Part shown: positions 1-8,141 of the stretch, in pieces
How the letters are laid out: each line of letters opens with the position of its first letter
Numbering within the stretch: position 1 is the stretch's first letter
NCBI GenBank assembly: GCA_030425145.1
Contig: JAUHVK010000031.1
Coordinates: 1 to 48,841 of the forward strand
From: Alphaproteobacteria bacterium
GTDB lineage: Bacteria > Pseudomonadota > Alphaproteobacteria > Rhodobacterales > Rhodobacteraceae
DNA: 48,841 bases
Direction of reading: 5' to 3'
Position numbers and translations under genes: made by a program
Notes under the pieces: generated by a model
What the model was told of the DNA's origin: nothing
Seen by the model: only the letters and a program-made list of their open reading frames with translations
Database searches by the model: none

Positions 1-170
1 GAGATCTGTCTGACCGAACGAAATATGAAGTGCCAAAGCAGCCTATCCCGGGCAACATTGCGAGATTTATCAGCCCTACACCACCATTGCTCAAGGTCGC
101 CTGACCCCACAGTTTTAAACGGTCCCTCGACGCTCAAAGCGCCATGTCTCAGATTTAAAGGCAAAGCGAC
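1..170. other. Non-coding left edge, junction with truncated virB8
   Basis: No convincing gene. The reading frame of the VirB8 fragment that follows stays open leftward only to a TAA at 116-118, and its translation between about 119 and 170 is basic and does not look like VirB8. The recognisable VirB8 sequence begins near 173-188. This points to a recombination or deletion breakpoint close to position 170. I see no transposase remnant or clear terminal repeat here. Confidence 0.5.
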
Positions 171-187
171 ACCTGCCCGAGGCTTCG

Positions 188-631
188 GTGGGCGCAACTT
201 CGGTCACAGCCAACCAGGCGGTCATCGAGGCGGAGGTCTTCCGCTATGTGACCGACCGCGAGGTCTACAACCAGCTCGATAACGATCTGCGCATCCGCAG
301 TGTTCTGCGTCGCTCGGACGGTGCGGCCGCGAGCGGATTGCGCCAGATCTGGAACAGCGCCAACGAGAACTACCCGCCCACGGTCTATGGCCCGAATGCC
401 CGGCTCGATGTGGAGATCCTCAGCATCAATCGCATCGGCACCAACCGCGCCACGGTCCGCCTGCGCAAGCGCCTGACGTCCATCAATGGGGTTCAGACCG
501 GGCTCTTCACCGCCACGCTGCTTTTCGAGTTCCGTCCCGAGACCCGCCGCTCCATCGACGAGGTCTGGACCAACCCGTTCGGCTTCACCGTGCTCGAATA
601 TTCCATCCGCTCCGACAGATTGGAGAATTGA
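188..631 (+). CDS. virB8: VirB8 C-terminal domain fragment (5'-truncated)
   Basis: VirB8 is a bitopic inner-membrane protein that helps assemble the type IV secretion channel. Only its periplasmic NTF2-like domain is present here (residues with RYVTDRE, NENYPPTVYG and the final NPFGFTV stretch). The cytoplasmic tail and transmembrane helix that every VirB8 carries are missing. The open frame starts with GTG at 188 without a clear ribosome site; upstream codons (119-187) encode a basic, unrelated peptide. The stop codon overlaps the virB9 start (TTGA), as in an operon. Without the membrane anchor the product is probably non-functional, so either the T4SS is defective or another VirB8 copy lies outside the window. 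Family assignment rests on the domain and its position before virB9. Confidence 0.75.
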   Translation: MGATSVTANQAVIEAEVFRYVTDREVYNQLDNDLRIRSVLRRSDGAAASGLRQIWNSANENYPPTVYGPNARLDVEILSINRIGTNRATVRLRKRLTSINGVQTGLFTATLLFEFRPETRRSIDEVWTNPFGFTVLEYSIRSDRLEN

Positions 632-1332
632 ATTTGTTGCTCGTACGAATTGCAGTTGTTGTCCTTATCGTTTTGCTGCCGGGTTTGGTCGCTGCCGAAG
701 CGATCCCGCGCGGTGGTCCAAATGACAGTCGTGTGCGGCTGGCCACCTACCAGGAAGGCCAGGTCTACCGCCTCAGTGTCTCGCTCACCCATGTCACCAC
801 CATCGAGTTTGGAGAGGGCGAAAGCATCCGCTCGATCATCGCCGGCGACACGGAGGGCTTCGAGATCGACGGCGTACCCGGTGGGCAGGCCTTCGCGATC
901 AAGCCCGTCGCCCGAGGCGTCCATACCAATGTGACCGTCTACACCAACCGCCGCAGCTACTACTTCAACGTCCAGGAGACCCGCAGCCCGACCTTCTACG
1001 TGGTCCAGTTCCGCTATCCGGACGACGCTGCGCGCCCGACACGAGCCATCGCCGCCCAAGCGCCAAACTACAATTACGGAGCCAGCGCGCGCGCCGAGTT
1101 CACCCCGACCCGCGTCTGGGATGACGGGACCTTCACGTATTTCGAGTTCCCGAAAAACGCGCCGGTGCCCGCGATCTTCCGCTACACCAATGCCCGCGAG
1201 CGGACGGTCAATACACAAGCCACCGAGGACGGCGTGATCCGGGTCTCGGGGGTGAACCGGCAATGGGTGCTGCGGATCGGTGACGAGGTGGTTTGCATTG
1301 AGGCCACACCACCTGCGGGGGTCGGATCATGA
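628..1332 (+). CDS. virB9: VirB9, outer-membrane core component of T4SS
   Basis: This 234-aa protein is the VirB9/TrbG/CagX type. With VirB7 and VirB10 it forms the outer-membrane core of the conjugation channel. A signal peptide is clear (hydrophobic residues 2-20, cleavage near AAEA). It is followed by two beta-rich regions, the N-terminal one with RLATYQEGQVYRL and the C-terminal one with WDDGTFTYFEFP and NRQWVLRIGDEV, both hallmark VirB9 patterns. The start is a TTG at 628 that overlaps the virB8 stop, which suggests translational coupling. The end overlaps virB10 by 4 nt. Length is typical for the family (about 230-290 aa). Confidence 0.92.
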   Translation: MNLLLVRIAVVVLIVLLPGLVAAEAIPRGGPNDSRVRLATYQEGQVYRLSVSLTHVTTIEFGEGESIRSIIAGDTEGFEIDGVPGGQAFAIKPVARGVHTNVTVYTNRRSYYFNVQETRSPTFYVVQFRYPDDAARPTRAIAAQAPNYNYGASARAEFTPTRVWDDGTFTYFEFPKNAPVPAIFRYTNARERTVNTQATEDGVIRVSGVNRQWVLRIGDEVVCIEATPPAGVGS

Positions 1333-2708
1333 GCGACACCGGAAACGCGGACCTCGAGAAACGTCTCGCCGCCCTCGAGCAAGGCAAAGGCGCGAGCTCA
1401 CCCCCTGCCCCACGGCGCTCACCGCTGCTCGCATTGGTCGTCGTCCTCGTGATCGGCGCGGGTGGTGCACTGCTCTATCTCCTGTCCCAACCGGAGGAGG
1501 AAGAAGCCCTGCCGACGGCCAAGCCGGATGTGTTCCAAAACGAGGGCGACGGGTTCGGCGCCATCGAAACCCTCCCCCCACCGGAGCCCGAAGTCGTTCT
1601 GGTCGCACCGGAACCGGTGGAACCGAACGCCGAGCTTTTGGCGCAGCTGGCCGCCCTTCAGGCCCAGATCGAGGAGTTGCGCAACGCCCCCGAGCCGGTC
1701 TTAGAGGAAGACACCGCCGCCGCAGAAGCGATTGATGCGCTGACGGCCCAGATCGCGGCGCTGCAAGCGGCGTCAGAAGCCGCGCAACAGCAGTTTCGCG
1801 ATGAGCTCACGGCGCGCGATCGCGAGCTGGAGCGACTCCGCATGGACCTCGAACTTGCGAAGCTTGAGGCCAACCGCCCCCTGCCCGCACCCATCGGTCC
1901 CACGGAGGACGAGTTGCGCGCACGAGAAGAAGAACGCCTGCGCCGCGAAGAGGAAGCAAGGCGACTGGCGGAACTTGAGCGCCGCGTGGCCGAGGAGCGC
2001 GCGTTTCAGGAACGCCGCATCACCTCGCCCACCATCGCCTTTGGTGGCACCTCCGGTGCGAATGAGACGGCACTGACCGAACGGACCTTCGGGGAAGTGA
2101 CGGATTTCGTGCTGAACGGCGCGCTGCCCATGTCGGTGACGCAGGCCGAAGTCATCGCCAATCCCTCCAACACGATCATCCAGGGCACCATGATCCAGGC
2201 CGTCATGGAAACCGCCCTCGACAGCTCCCTGCCCGGCCAGACCCGGGCCGTCGTCTCAGAAGATGTCTACAGCTTCGATGGCTCCCGCCTTCTGATCCCG
2301 CGCGGGTCCCGCCTGATCGGGCGCTATCGCTCTGGCGTTGATATCGCGCAGCGCCGGGTCACCATCGCCTGGGACCGGATCATCCTGCCTGACAACCAAA
2401 CCATCCAGATCAGCTCCTTCGGGGGCGATGAATTGGGCCGCTCAGGCGTGACCGGCTTTGTCGACACGCGCTTTGATGAGCGCTTTGGCTCGGCAGCGCT
2501 GATTTCTCTGATTTCCGCGGCCCCAAGCGCCGCCGCTGCAAATGTACAGGATGAGACCGCAGCGGACGTGCTCGAAGACGTGGGCGATGATCTTGCCGAT
2601 GCCACGGATAGTGTGATTGGCGATTACCTTTCGATCGGTCCTGTCATCTATATCGACCAAGGCGCTCGCGTCACTGTGATGGTCGACCGCGATCTGGAGA
2701 TATTCTGA
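1329..2708 (+). CDS. virB10: VirB10, energy-sensing scaffold of T4SS
   Basis: VirB10/TrbI spans both membranes and transmits ATP-driven conformational change to the outer-membrane core. The 459-aa product shows a short cytoplasmic tail, one transmembrane helix (about residues 31-54), a proline/glutamate-rich and then strongly charged coiled-coil periplasmic region (to about residue 230), and the C-terminal TrbI beta-barrel domain with IIQGTMIQAVMETALDSSLPG and RLIGRYRSG. The ATG overlaps the virB9 stop by 4 nt, and virB11 follows after 4 nt. The long Glu/Arg-rich coiled coil is a common variable spacer in this family. Confidence 0.95.
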   Translation: MSDTGNADLEKRLAALEQGKGASSPPAPRRSPLLALVVVLVIGAGGALLYLLSQPEEEEALPTAKPDVFQNEGDGFGAIETLPPPEPEVVLVAPEPVEPNAELLAQLAALQAQIEELRNAPEPVLEEDTAAAEAIDALTAQIAALQAASEAAQQQFRDELTARDRELERLRMDLELAKLEANRPLPAPIGPTEDELRAREEERLRREEEARRLAELERRVAEERAFQERRITSPTIAFGGTSGANETALTERTFGEVTDFVLNGALPMSVTQAEVIANPSNTIIQGTMIQAVMETALDSSLPGQTRAVVSEDVYSFDGSRLLIPRGSRLIGRYRSGVDIAQRRVTIAWDRIILPDNQTIQISSFGGDELGRSGVTGFVDTRFDERFGSAALISLISAAPSAAAANVQDETAADVLEDVGDDLADATDSVIGDYLSIGPVIYIDQGARVTVMVDRDLEIF

Positions 2709-2712
2709 GCCT

Positions 2713-3699
2713 ATGTCTCTAAGCTATCTCCAGACCTCCCTTGATCGGATCGACGCCGCCACCCGCGATGATGTCATCGAGATCTGCATCAATCCCGATG
2801 GCAACTGTTGGGGAGAATTCCAGGGCGATCACTTCATGCGGAGGCTGGACCAAGGGTTGACCGCAACCGAAGTCAAGGACCTCGGCAACCAGATCGCCTC
2901 TTCCGCCAACACCACGATGAGCAAGGACCGCCCGATCGTCTCGGTCTCGATCACCTACAAGGGGCGACCGATCCGCGCACAGGTCATCACCCCTCCCGCC
3001 GTGCTCTCCGCCATGTCGATCAGCCTTCGGTTCTTCTCGAGCCTGCCGCTTGAGGGCATCGCGCTCGATTTCCTCTATGGCAAGGAACGCAAACTGGAAG
3101 AGCTCCGTCTTGAGAAAGCCCGGGAGCTGCGCGAGGTCGTGGCCGCTGGCGTGATCGACGATGCCCTGGCCTTTTGCGTAGACAACAAGCTTAACATGAT
3201 CGTCTCGGGCGGCACATCCACCGGCAAGACCGTGGCCGCGCGCAAGATCCTTTCTCACGTGCCGGCCGAGGAGCGCATCGTCACCATCGAGGAAGCCGCC
3301 GAGCTTCTGCCGACCCAGCCGAACACAGTCACACTCATTGCCAATCGCGACGCGGAATTCCAGACGGCCGATGTGCTTCTGACCGCGACACTGCGCATGC
3401 GCCCCGACCGGATCATCCTTGGCGAGGTGCGCGGCAAGGAGGCAATGACTTTCCTCGAGGCGATCAACACCGGCCATGGCGGGTCAATGACCACGCTGCA
3501 CGCAGAAACCCCGCAACTCGCCGTGCAGCGTCTGGCCATTGCAGCCCTCAAGACCGAGATCCCCATGACCTATACAGACATGATCCAGTACATCGAGAAT
3601 TCCATCGACGTGATCATCCAGGCCGGTCGCCACGACGGCAAACGCGGCATCACCGAATTCTATCTCCCAGGCGCAACCGAGATTGGAGCTTCGCAATGA
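2713..3699 (+). CDS. virB11: VirB11, traffic ATPase of T4SS
   Basis: VirB11 is the hexameric cytoplasmic ATPase that drives pilus biogenesis and substrate transfer. The 328-aa protein has the N-terminal domain followed by the RecA-like domain with Walker A GGTSTGKT (residues 166-173), the Asp-box region VTIEEAAELL, the Walker B-like stretch RIILGEVRGKEA and the His box GHGGSMTTLHAETP. All catalytic motifs are intact, unlike virB8. It lies 4 nt after virB10 and overlaps the next small gene by 4 nt. Confidence 0.96.
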   Translation: MSLSYLQTSLDRIDAATRDDVIEICINPDGNCWGEFQGDHFMRRLDQGLTATEVKDLGNQIASSANTTMSKDRPIVSVSITYKGRPIRAQVITPPAVLSAMSISLRFFSSLPLEGIALDFLYGKERKLEELRLEKARELREVVAAGVIDDALAFCVDNKLNMIVSGGTSTGKTVAARKILSHVPAEERIVTIEEAAELLPTQPNTVTLIANRDAEFQTADVLLTATLRMRPDRIILGEVRGKEAMTFLEAINTGHGGSMTTLHAETPQLAVQRLAIAALKTEIPMTYTDMIQYIENSIDVIIQAGRHDGKRGITEFYLPGATEIGASQ

Positions 3700-3890
3700 A
3701 GACTTTTGAATACGATATCCTGTCCTTTCCCATGACCCGCAAAACCAGCCTTGCCGACATGCAAGTCAGCCTGAATGCGAAAGGCGCAGATGGCTGGGAG
3801 GTCGTGTCGATCAGCTCTTCGGAATTCGCGAATGTTGGGCACACGGTCTTCCTGAAACGCGAAACCTCACCCATTGGAGCCACGGCATGA
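3696..3890 (+). CDS. Small protein, DUF4177-like
   Basis: A 64-aa protein between virB11 and a secreted protein, overlapping both by 4 nt (ATGA junctions), so it is certainly part of the operon. It begins KTFEYDIL and contains LNAKGADGWEVVSI, the pattern seen in DUF4177-type small proteins (a beta strand, then GxxGWE/VV). No signal peptide or cysteines. Role in conjugation is unknown. Position after virB11 suggests an accessory function rather than a core channel part. Confidence 0.7.
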   Translation: MKTFEYDILSFPMTRKTSLADMQVSLNAKGADGWEVVSISSSEFANVGHTVFLKRETSPIGATA

Positions 3891-4300
3891 GGTTGGCACT
3901 GCTAACCCTTGCTTTGATCGGGGTGGCCCTGAGCCTACTGGCTGTAACCGCCTTCGCTGAGCGCAATCTGGTGCCGACCCTTGAGCGCAGTTTCGAAGTC
4001 TGTCCAGACCGGCCTGCTGAGCCCAGCTGGATGCAAGAAGTTCCCCTGCGCCAAGCTTATCAGCGCGTGTTGGTCCAGGATATCTACCGCGCCCAAAATC
4101 TCGAGCGCATCGTCGAGAGCGGCAACTGCGATTGCGAGACCCGCTTCCCATCTTGGTACGCAGCCGAGGAGGTGTTTCATGAACGCCACGCCAGTGACGA
4201 ACGCTGGGAAATGCTGGAAGCTTCCGATGCCTACAATCGACGCGCCAACGACGTTCGCATTGAGGCCAAAGCCATCTGCGAAGCCGCGGGCAATTGGTAA
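3887..4300 (+). CDS. Small exported protein in virB operon
   Basis: A 137-aa protein with a clear N-terminal signal peptide (hydrophobic residues 2-22, AFAERN cleavage region). The mature part is mainly helical and holds three cysteines near the middle (CPDRP, and a CDC within GNCDCETRFPSW) plus one near the C-terminus, suggesting periplasmic disulphides. It starts 4 nt inside the DUF4177-like gene and ends 12 nt before virB6, so it is co-transcribed. I do not recognise the family with certainty. Position is where VirB5/VirB7-like or entry-exclusion proteins often sit. A periplasmic T4SS accessory is the fair inference. Confidence 0.65.
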   Translation: MRLALLTLALIGVALSLLAVTAFAERNLVPTLERSFEVCPDRPAEPSWMQEVPLRQAYQRVLVQDIYRAQNLERIVESGNCDCETRFPSWYAAEEVFHERHASDERWEMLEASDAYNRRANDVRIEAKAICEAAGNW

Positions 4301-4312
4301 GGCAGCCCCGTT

Positions 4313-5389
4313 ATGAGCGTCGTCACCTACTTCGTTGAAACCTCCCAGGGCTATCTCGACACCGCGGCGGAAACCCAGTTCGGATCGGTCGCGGTAACGG
4401 TCGGCACGCTTCTGGTGCTGGGAACAACGCTGGTGGTGATCCTCGTCTTCCTGAACATGATCTACCAGTACAAGGCGATGGACGGGCGCACGGCCTTCTG
4501 GCTCGCAGTCAAGATCGGACTGATCGGGATATTCTCCACCAACTGGGTGCAGTTCAACGCGCTTTCCGCCGCTATCCTGGCGGGCATCGACAGCATCGCA
4601 GGCGCGTTGGTTGCTTCGGTTGGTGGTGGAACTCCCGGCCCTTCTGGAACTTTCGCCGAAGAGTTTGACCGGCTGATCGCGGAACTAGGGGACTACCTCA
4701 ACGCCGCCGGGTCCGAGTTGAACTGGATGGCTGGCGCCATGCTCGACATCGTCGGTGTTCTTCTGCTCTCGATCCTCGGCGGGCTGGCCGCCTTCATCCT
4801 CGTGGCCTCCCGCCTGATGATCGCGCTCCTGATCGGGATCGCCCCGGTGATGATTTTCCTGACCCTCTTCGAGGTGACCAAGGACTATTTCGCGCGCTGG
4901 CTGTCGGCGCTGATTTCCTTTGCGCTCTACCCCATTGTCGTCGCAGGCGTGTTCGCAACGATCACAGGCGTCTCCTCAGCGCTCATCGGCGAACTAGGCG
5001 ACCCCGAAGGGGCCTCAAACATCGGCGCACTAATCCCATTCTTCATGATGGTCCTCATGGCCAAGGGCTTCATCATCGCAACACCCTTCATTGTCCGCGC
5101 GATCTCCGGCAACATCATGATGCCTGCCCTCTCCGGAGGCCTCGGTGGCGGATACAGTTTCGCCCGCGCCGCAATGGGCAGCCAACAGGCCTACAACCGC
5201 TACTTGATCGGCGGGGCAAGTGGGGCGGAATATGCCGCCCTTAGAGCGCGGCACTTCTTTGGTGTGCAGCAGATGCCAGTGCGGCAAGGCATGGGACAGA
5301 CGGGTCAAGCAAGCGGCACTGGGTCACCGGGGGCAGGGTCTCAAATGCTGGCTCAACTGGCCCGGTTGGGAAGGCTGGGGCGACGATGA
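4313..5389 (+). CDS. virB6: VirB6/TrbL, polytopic inner-membrane T4SS protein
   Basis: VirB6 is the multi-spanning inner-membrane component through which substrate DNA passes. The 358-aa protein has the N-terminal segment with DTAAETQF, a first transmembrane helix at about residues 24-48, further helices around 60-95 and 135-240, and the conserved VirB6 feature IGIAPVMIFLTLFEVTKDYFARWL. The C-terminal 80 residues are Gly/Ala/Gln-rich and cytoplasmic or periplasmic. It closes the operon: the next gene is 30 nt downstream but belongs to a different functional class. Confidence 0.93.
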   Translation: MSVVTYFVETSQGYLDTAAETQFGSVAVTVGTLLVLGTTLVVILVFLNMIYQYKAMDGRTAFWLAVKIGLIGIFSTNWVQFNALSAAILAGIDSIAGALVASVGGGTPGPSGTFAEEFDRLIAELGDYLNAAGSELNWMAGAMLDIVGVLLLSILGGLAAFILVASRLMIALLIGIAPVMIFLTLFEVTKDYFARWLSALISFALYPIVVAGVFATITGVSSALIGELGDPEGASNIGALIPFFMMVLMAKGFIIATPFIVRAISGNIMMPALSGGLGGGYSFARAAMGSQQAYNRYLIGGASGAEYAALRARHFFGVQQMPVRQGMGQTGQASGTGSPGAGSQMLAQLARLGRLGRR

Positions 5390-5419
5390 TGACGTTTTGT
5401 TTTGCAAGGCCGCTGAGCC

Positions 5420-6817
5420 ATGGATGAACGAGGGTCCCATAAACATTCACCAGTAAAAACGGTACCATTGGAGCTGGTGCAAACAATCCTGCGTTCAGCA
5501 GTCAATGGAAGATCTGTCGGGCTTGAAGAGGCAATACAGGTTCTGGACTGCGATGCACATCACGCCAACCGCGTCTTGCGCCAGATGGCCGAGGCTGGGT
5601 ACTTGGAGCCTGCCGACATCCTGGACCGTTTGTTTTATTGGCAGCTCACCCCGAATGGGACACGCCTCGCACTAGAACCCAAGCGAAAGCGTATCGGTCG
5701 CGACAAGGTCCAGACCATCATTTCTGCACTTCTCGCCCGGGCCAAGGTGATCAACGACGATCCCGATCGCTTGCAGCGCATCACCTTGAATCTATTCGGC
5801 AGCGCGCTCGAGGAGCGTGACGACTACGGGGACGTAGATGTTTCGATTGCGTACATGCGGCGTCAGCTAAGCGATGTCGAACGCAAGCGCATCGAAAATG
5901 CACTAAAGGCCCGTCAAAGCAGGTCAGACCGCCAATCCTTTCACGGACGGCTTATGGGAGCGGAACGTCAGGATACGCGCGAGATCATGGCGTTCCTGAA
6001 AAAGGGTCTGCCACATCTTTCGCTCATGAATGATGATCCTATGGACCTCGGGGCACGGTACCGTTGCCTTGTCGACCACGACGTGGAAACGGACAGACCA
6101 GTTGATGTTTCTGACGATATCGTTCGACCCAACGGGCCTTCGATCCTCGACCAACATCCGAGGAAACCGCTGCCGCTAATCACACTGCTTGAAGCACGAC
6201 ACAGAACCATTTCTGCGAGCACCAAAGTTGCGATTGATGACATGCACATAGGTTTGGAGGACGCAGCCATGCTCGAGGAACAAATGTGGTCTCCAAAGGT
6301 CACGCGCGAAGGCGCTTTCGTTGCCAATGACATCAGAAGTGAGAAGCGGGTCAAATTCGCCGGGTTTCAGCACCTATGTCCGATCTGGAAGAAGGACCTC
6401 GGCGGCGTAGCGATGTTGAAGGAAGCCCTCGACTGGTGCGATGAGCATAAGGTTTGGGTCAGGGACCTATTTCCGAGAGTTTCAATCCAACGGTCCGACC
6501 GGACACATATCATACGTCTCGGGTGGGGCCATGACCTGATCTATTTCAATGTCGGTGGTAAATCGACAACTGGGAGCCTGCTGCCTCGAAATCGAACACG
6601 CGTTTCCAAAATTGACTTGGCCGGAGCCTATGCGGTCGGAAGGGCACTTTCGAAGATTTATGATGAAAGTAGGTCCGCGAAAATGCCATGGTTCAGCGCT
6701 GACATTTTGCTTCCGTTAGTCGAGGTAGACAGGCTCCCGGATTTCCCGCGGCTGCATAAAGCTGGCACGTTCAAAGAAGGCGCGTTTCAAGGTCTGCGGG
6801 AGGTCACCTTGTTCTGA
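5420..6817 (+). CDS. Winged-helix protein with nucleotidyltransferase-like motif
   Basis: A 465-aa protein I cannot assign to a named family. Residues about 14-82 look like a winged helix-turn-helix (helix-rich, LEEAIQVLDCDAHHANRVLRQ then GYLEP and a strand YWQLTPNG). Residues 124-143 contain LFGSALEERDDYGDVDVSI, which matches the nucleotidyltransferase signature GS followed about ten residues later by DxD (G127-S128, D138/D140). The remaining 300 residues are unassigned. It starts 30 nt after virB6 with no strong ribosome site and ends convergently with the restriction-like operon. The architecture recalls MNT-type toxin or abortive-infection nucleotidyltransferases, but a role is not shown. 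It may be the first cargo gene inserted after the T4SS operon. Confidence 0.8.
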   Translation: MDERGSHKHSPVKTVPLELVQTILRSAVNGRSVGLEEAIQVLDCDAHHANRVLRQMAEAGYLEPADILDRLFYWQLTPNGTRLALEPKRKRIGRDKVQTIISALLARAKVINDDPDRLQRITLNLFGSALEERDDYGDVDVSIAYMRRQLSDVERKRIENALKARQSRSDRQSFHGRLMGAERQDTREIMAFLKKGLPHLSLMNDDPMDLGARYRCLVDHDVETDRPVDVSDDIVRPNGPSILDQHPRKPLPLITLLEARHRTISASTKVAIDDMHIGLEDAAMLEEQMWSPKVTREGAFVANDIRSEKRVKFAGFQHLCPIWKKDLGGVAMLKEALDWCDEHKVWVRDLFPRVSIQRSDRTHIIRLGWGHDLIYFNVGGKSTTGSLLPRNRTRVSKIDLAGAYAVGRALSKIYDESRSAKMPWFSADILLPLVEVDRLPDFPRLHKAGTFKEGAFQGLREVTLF

Positions 6818-6870
6818 GCTCGGATCACGCGCCCTACTCCGAACGAACCTGTTTCAATAGAGAAGCACGT

Positions 6871-8136
6871 CTAGTTTCCCGGCTCCACCTTGACGATCAA
6901 CTGGCGTTGGCTGTCGTATCTGTACTCATGCAACCTGCGTTCTTGAATGAGCTGAACGGCTTCGCTGACATGCTCGGGAAGCACGTAGAACCATTCTCGA
7001 GGATGGACCGCCTTGCCGAACCGGTCCGTGATCACAAGACCCTGCGGCCGTGCCGCATCAAAAAAGCGATGCAAGAGATCCTCGACCTTCATACGCTCCA
7101 GATTATGCAACTCGTAGGTCGCAACAACCTCGACAGGCGCGAGCAGGAAAGTTGGATCGTTCTTCGCATCAGCGATACGCCGCCGGACATCTTGACTGGT
7201 CACACCGACCTTGTGCAGGATCTTTGACACTCCTGCGATTTCCGGGACAGTCGACAGGCTTCGCGCCACATACACTGTGCCGGTGACCGTCATGCTATCC
7301 TGATCCCATTCCGGATCGAGCCGCCCAAACCCAGCCCTTTCGACGATCCGAGCGGTCTTATCTGCTGCGAGCGCTTTGCGAAATGACGACGACAGAGGAT
7401 CGTTCTCCATGCCATTGGAAAAGATGATCCGTAAACGGTGATCCGGCTTACCGCTTCTACGCGAAAGTTCCGTTTTTTCGGCGACATAGACCAGAAGGCC
7501 GCGATGGATGAAGAAGTCGCCTTCGTAGACCGTGATCTCAACATTGTCCTGAACCGGGAGAACTTTTCGATCTCTGGACTCGAGCTTCGACTGCATCTCA
7601 GCAAAGCCGTCTTCGAAGTGTTCGAAATCCGGACACGGGAACATGTCGGCCCGGTGGTCAGGCAACTGGCGTTCTGAGGCTGGCGTCACATTTCGGATGT
7701 TGAGAACCGCGTCATGCACGTCGAGGTCATCATCACCGAAGATATCGTCGAGGCTTGCCGGAACTTCCTCGTCGGCAACTTCTTCGCGCCAATCGGACTC
7801 AGGCACAGCCGGAGACTCCGTTTCGGCAATGGTTGCGGTCGGTGCCACTGGATGGCCATGCCCAAGAAGCCGGTTCCGGTCTGCCTCCATCATCGCGGCC
7901 GTCGGACTGGTCCGGATCGATCGCCAGATCGTCCCGAGTTTCATCTCTTCGAGGTCCAGGCTGTTGTCGTCCGGAATCCGGCCGTTTGACTCGTAAAAAG
8001 CATTCACCTGCGAGACGATCTCGGCATTGCGGGCGTCTGGCGTTGCCGCCGCGCCGCGGTTCCGCTCCTTGATTTCGAGTAGCCCGAACTCATCCGGCTC
8101 GTCGAAGATTTCATCGAGGGATCGGTAGCGCGGCAT
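6871..8136 (-). CDS. GIY-YIG (T5orf172-type) nuclease family protein
   Basis: A 421-aa protein, last in a three-gene minus-strand operon. The N-terminal 200 residues are acidic and low in motifs; residues 205-270 form an uncharacterised beta-rich domain (FFIHRGLLVYVAEKTELSRR). A GIY-YIG-like module follows at about 286-390: GTVYVARS, then KVGVTSQDVRRRI (309-321) with the conserved Arg, and VEDLLHRFF (351-359) with the candidate catalytic Glu352. GIY-YIG domains cut DNA. I chose the ATG at 8136 because it lies 5 nt after the helicase stop and because sequence upstream of it overlaps the helicase in another frame. It is probably the nuclease arm of a restriction-like system with its two neighbours. 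Confidence 0.85.
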   Translation of the reverse strand: MPRYRSLDEIFDEPDEFGLLEIKERNRGAAATPDARNAEIVSQVNAFYESNGRIPDDNSLDLEEMKLGTIWRSIRTSPTAAMMEADRNRLLGHGHPVAPTATIAETESPAVPESDWREEVADEEVPASLDDIFGDDDLDVHDAVLNIRNVTPASERQLPDHRADMFPCPDFEHFEDGFAEMQSKLESRDRKVLPVQDNVEITVYEGDFFIHRGLLVYVAEKTELSRRSGKPDHRLRIIFSNGMENDPLSSSFRKALAADKTARIVERAGFGRLDPEWDQDSMTVTGTVYVARSLSTVPEIAGVSKILHKVGVTSQDVRRRIADAKNDPTFLLAPVEVVATYELHNLERMKVEDLLHRFFDAARPQGLVITDRFGKAVHPREWFYVLPEHVSEAVQLIQERRLHEYRYDSQRQLIVKVEPGN

Positions 8137-8141
8137 GTGGC

